8,932 nt of DNA, from contig JAVBLX010000117.1 of NCBI GenBank assembly GCA_031553075.1, positions 1 through 8,932 on the forward strand. The letters are read 5' to 3'. Shown piece by piece: positions 8,572 through 8,932 of this stretch. Source of the DNA: DIGJ01 sp031553075 (GTDB taxonomy: Bacteria; Bacillota; Clostridia; Lachnospirales; Lachnospiraceae). Numbering within the stretch: the first letter of the stretch is position 1; every line of letters starts with the position of its first letter. The position numbers were made by a program, and so were the translations under genes. Under the pieces are notes generated by a model. That model was given only the letters and a program-made list of their open reading frames with translations, searched no databases and was not told where the DNA came from.

Positions 8572-8600
8572 TTGCATTTTTGGATAGGGTGCTGTATAAT
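8572..8600 (+). promoter_or_regulatory. Sigma-A promoter of the tRNA-Gln gene
   Basis: The -35 is TTGCAT (8572-8577) and the -10 is a perfect TATAAT (8595-8600), with a 17-bp spacer. Transcription should start near 8607, leaving about 23 nt before the mature tRNA. Confidence 0.88.
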
Positions 8601-8629
8601 ATCATTCGTGGCTATGTTATATAGCATAT

Positions 8630-8701
8630 TGGGCTATCGCCAAACGGTAAGGCAACGGACTCTGACTCCGTCATTTCAAGGTTCAAATCCTTGTAGCCCA
8701 G
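8630..8701 (+). tRNA. tRNA-Gln (anticodon CTG)
   Basis: A full cloverleaf is visible. The acceptor stem is TGGGCTA (8630-8636) with TAGCCCA (8694-8700), and the discriminator is G8701. The D stem is GCC/GGC (8639-8641, 8651-8653). The anticodon stem is ACGGA/TCCGT around the loop CTCTGAC, placing the anticodon CTG at 8662-8664, which reads CAG. The T arm is CAAGG-TTCAAAT-CCTTG (8677-8693). The 3' CCA is not encoded, so it must be added by nucleotidyltransferase. It is a single-tRNA unit with its own promoter and terminator. Confidence 0.96.
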
Positions 8702-8707
8702 CTTAGG

Positions 8708-8739
8708 AAAGAGAGTAGAAGTATCTGCTCTCTTTTTTT
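8708..8739 (+). terminator. Intrinsic terminator of the tRNA-Gln gene
   Basis: AAAGAGAGTAGA (8708-8719) pairs with TCTGCTCTCTTT (8724-8735) around an AGTA loop, with one G-U pair. The run of seven T at 8733-8739 gives the U tract. Confidence 0.88.
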
Positions 8740-8815
8740 GTCTTTATTTACTAATAACCAGGAAAACAGTAAGAATTTATATAGTTAACAACTAGTGCAC
8801 CATCTTCTAAATAAC

Positions 8816-8932
8816 TGGACCATTCGCTGGTCTGATTTCCCGAGAGCACGAATGAAAAAGCCTCAGTGTAGCCCGCTACACCTACGTTTTTTCATCCGTA
8901 CTCTCGAAAAATCATCCTCACCGATTGGTCCA
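8816..8932 (-). repeat. 117-bp imperfect palindrome at the right edge
   Basis: The left arm (8816-8872) and right arm (8875-8932) are reverse complements over about 44 Watson-Crick positions, with a 2-nt centre. The outer TGGACCA/TGGTCCA and inner GTGTAGC/GCTACAC are perfect, and a middle 27-bp block has only four mismatches. In the minus-strand RNA those four become G-U pairs; in the plus-strand RNA they are C-A or A-C. The core stem is flanked by A and T runs (GAATGAAAAAG, CGTTTTTTCATC), so it also has a terminator-like centre. It stops exactly at the window edge and could extend further. It could be a dispersed palindromic element, a MITE-like repeat, or a long terminator for a gene to the right. 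The AT-rich stretch 8740-8815 before it shows no feature. Confidence 0.85.

Overview
The window looks like chromosomal DNA of a low-GC Firmicute, most likely a clostridium of the Lachnospiraceae type. This rests on AT-rich spacers, strong AGGAGG-type ribosome sites, TTG and GTG starts, adjacent secA and prfB genes, and U-tract terminators. The family placement is inference. Most of the window is housekeeping; I see no prophage, CRISPR array, complete insertion sequence or defence system.

Layout. Positions 1-190 are an unassigned, GC-richer segment (about 52% GC) that stops abruptly at an ATTT-rich stretch. A good sigma-A promoter (232-260) then drives secA (330-2900), prfB (2984-4088, read through a +1 frameshift at 3059) and a small CheW-domain gene (4105-4587). 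Two back-to-back bidirectional terminators (4598-4668, 4672-4720) separate this operon from a convergent single-pass membrane protein of unknown function (4724-5443, minus strand). A divergent spacer leads into an ECF transporter S component (5642-6289), probably for pantothenate, which has its own terminator. A spacer with five 15-bp tandem repeats (6342-6416) follows. Next come coaX (6550-7314) and coaBC (7343-8530), then a separately promoted tRNA-Gln(CTG) (8630-8701) with its terminator. The window ends with a 117-bp imperfect palindrome (8816-8932).

How the genes work together. SecA is the motor of the general secretion pathway, and RF2 terminates translation at UGA and UAA. The S component, CoaX and CoaBC form a coherent route from pantothenate uptake to 4'-phosphopantetheine for coenzyme A; the ECF energising module and CoaD/CoaE are not in the window. 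The CheW-like protein is the odd member of the first operon.

The most interesting non-coding signals are: a possible H-type pseudoknot over the secA Shine-Dalgarno; the terminal palindrome, whose mismatches mostly become G-U pairs only in the minus-strand transcript; the paired terminators, each better paired on the strand of its neighbouring gene; and the 15-bp tandem array.
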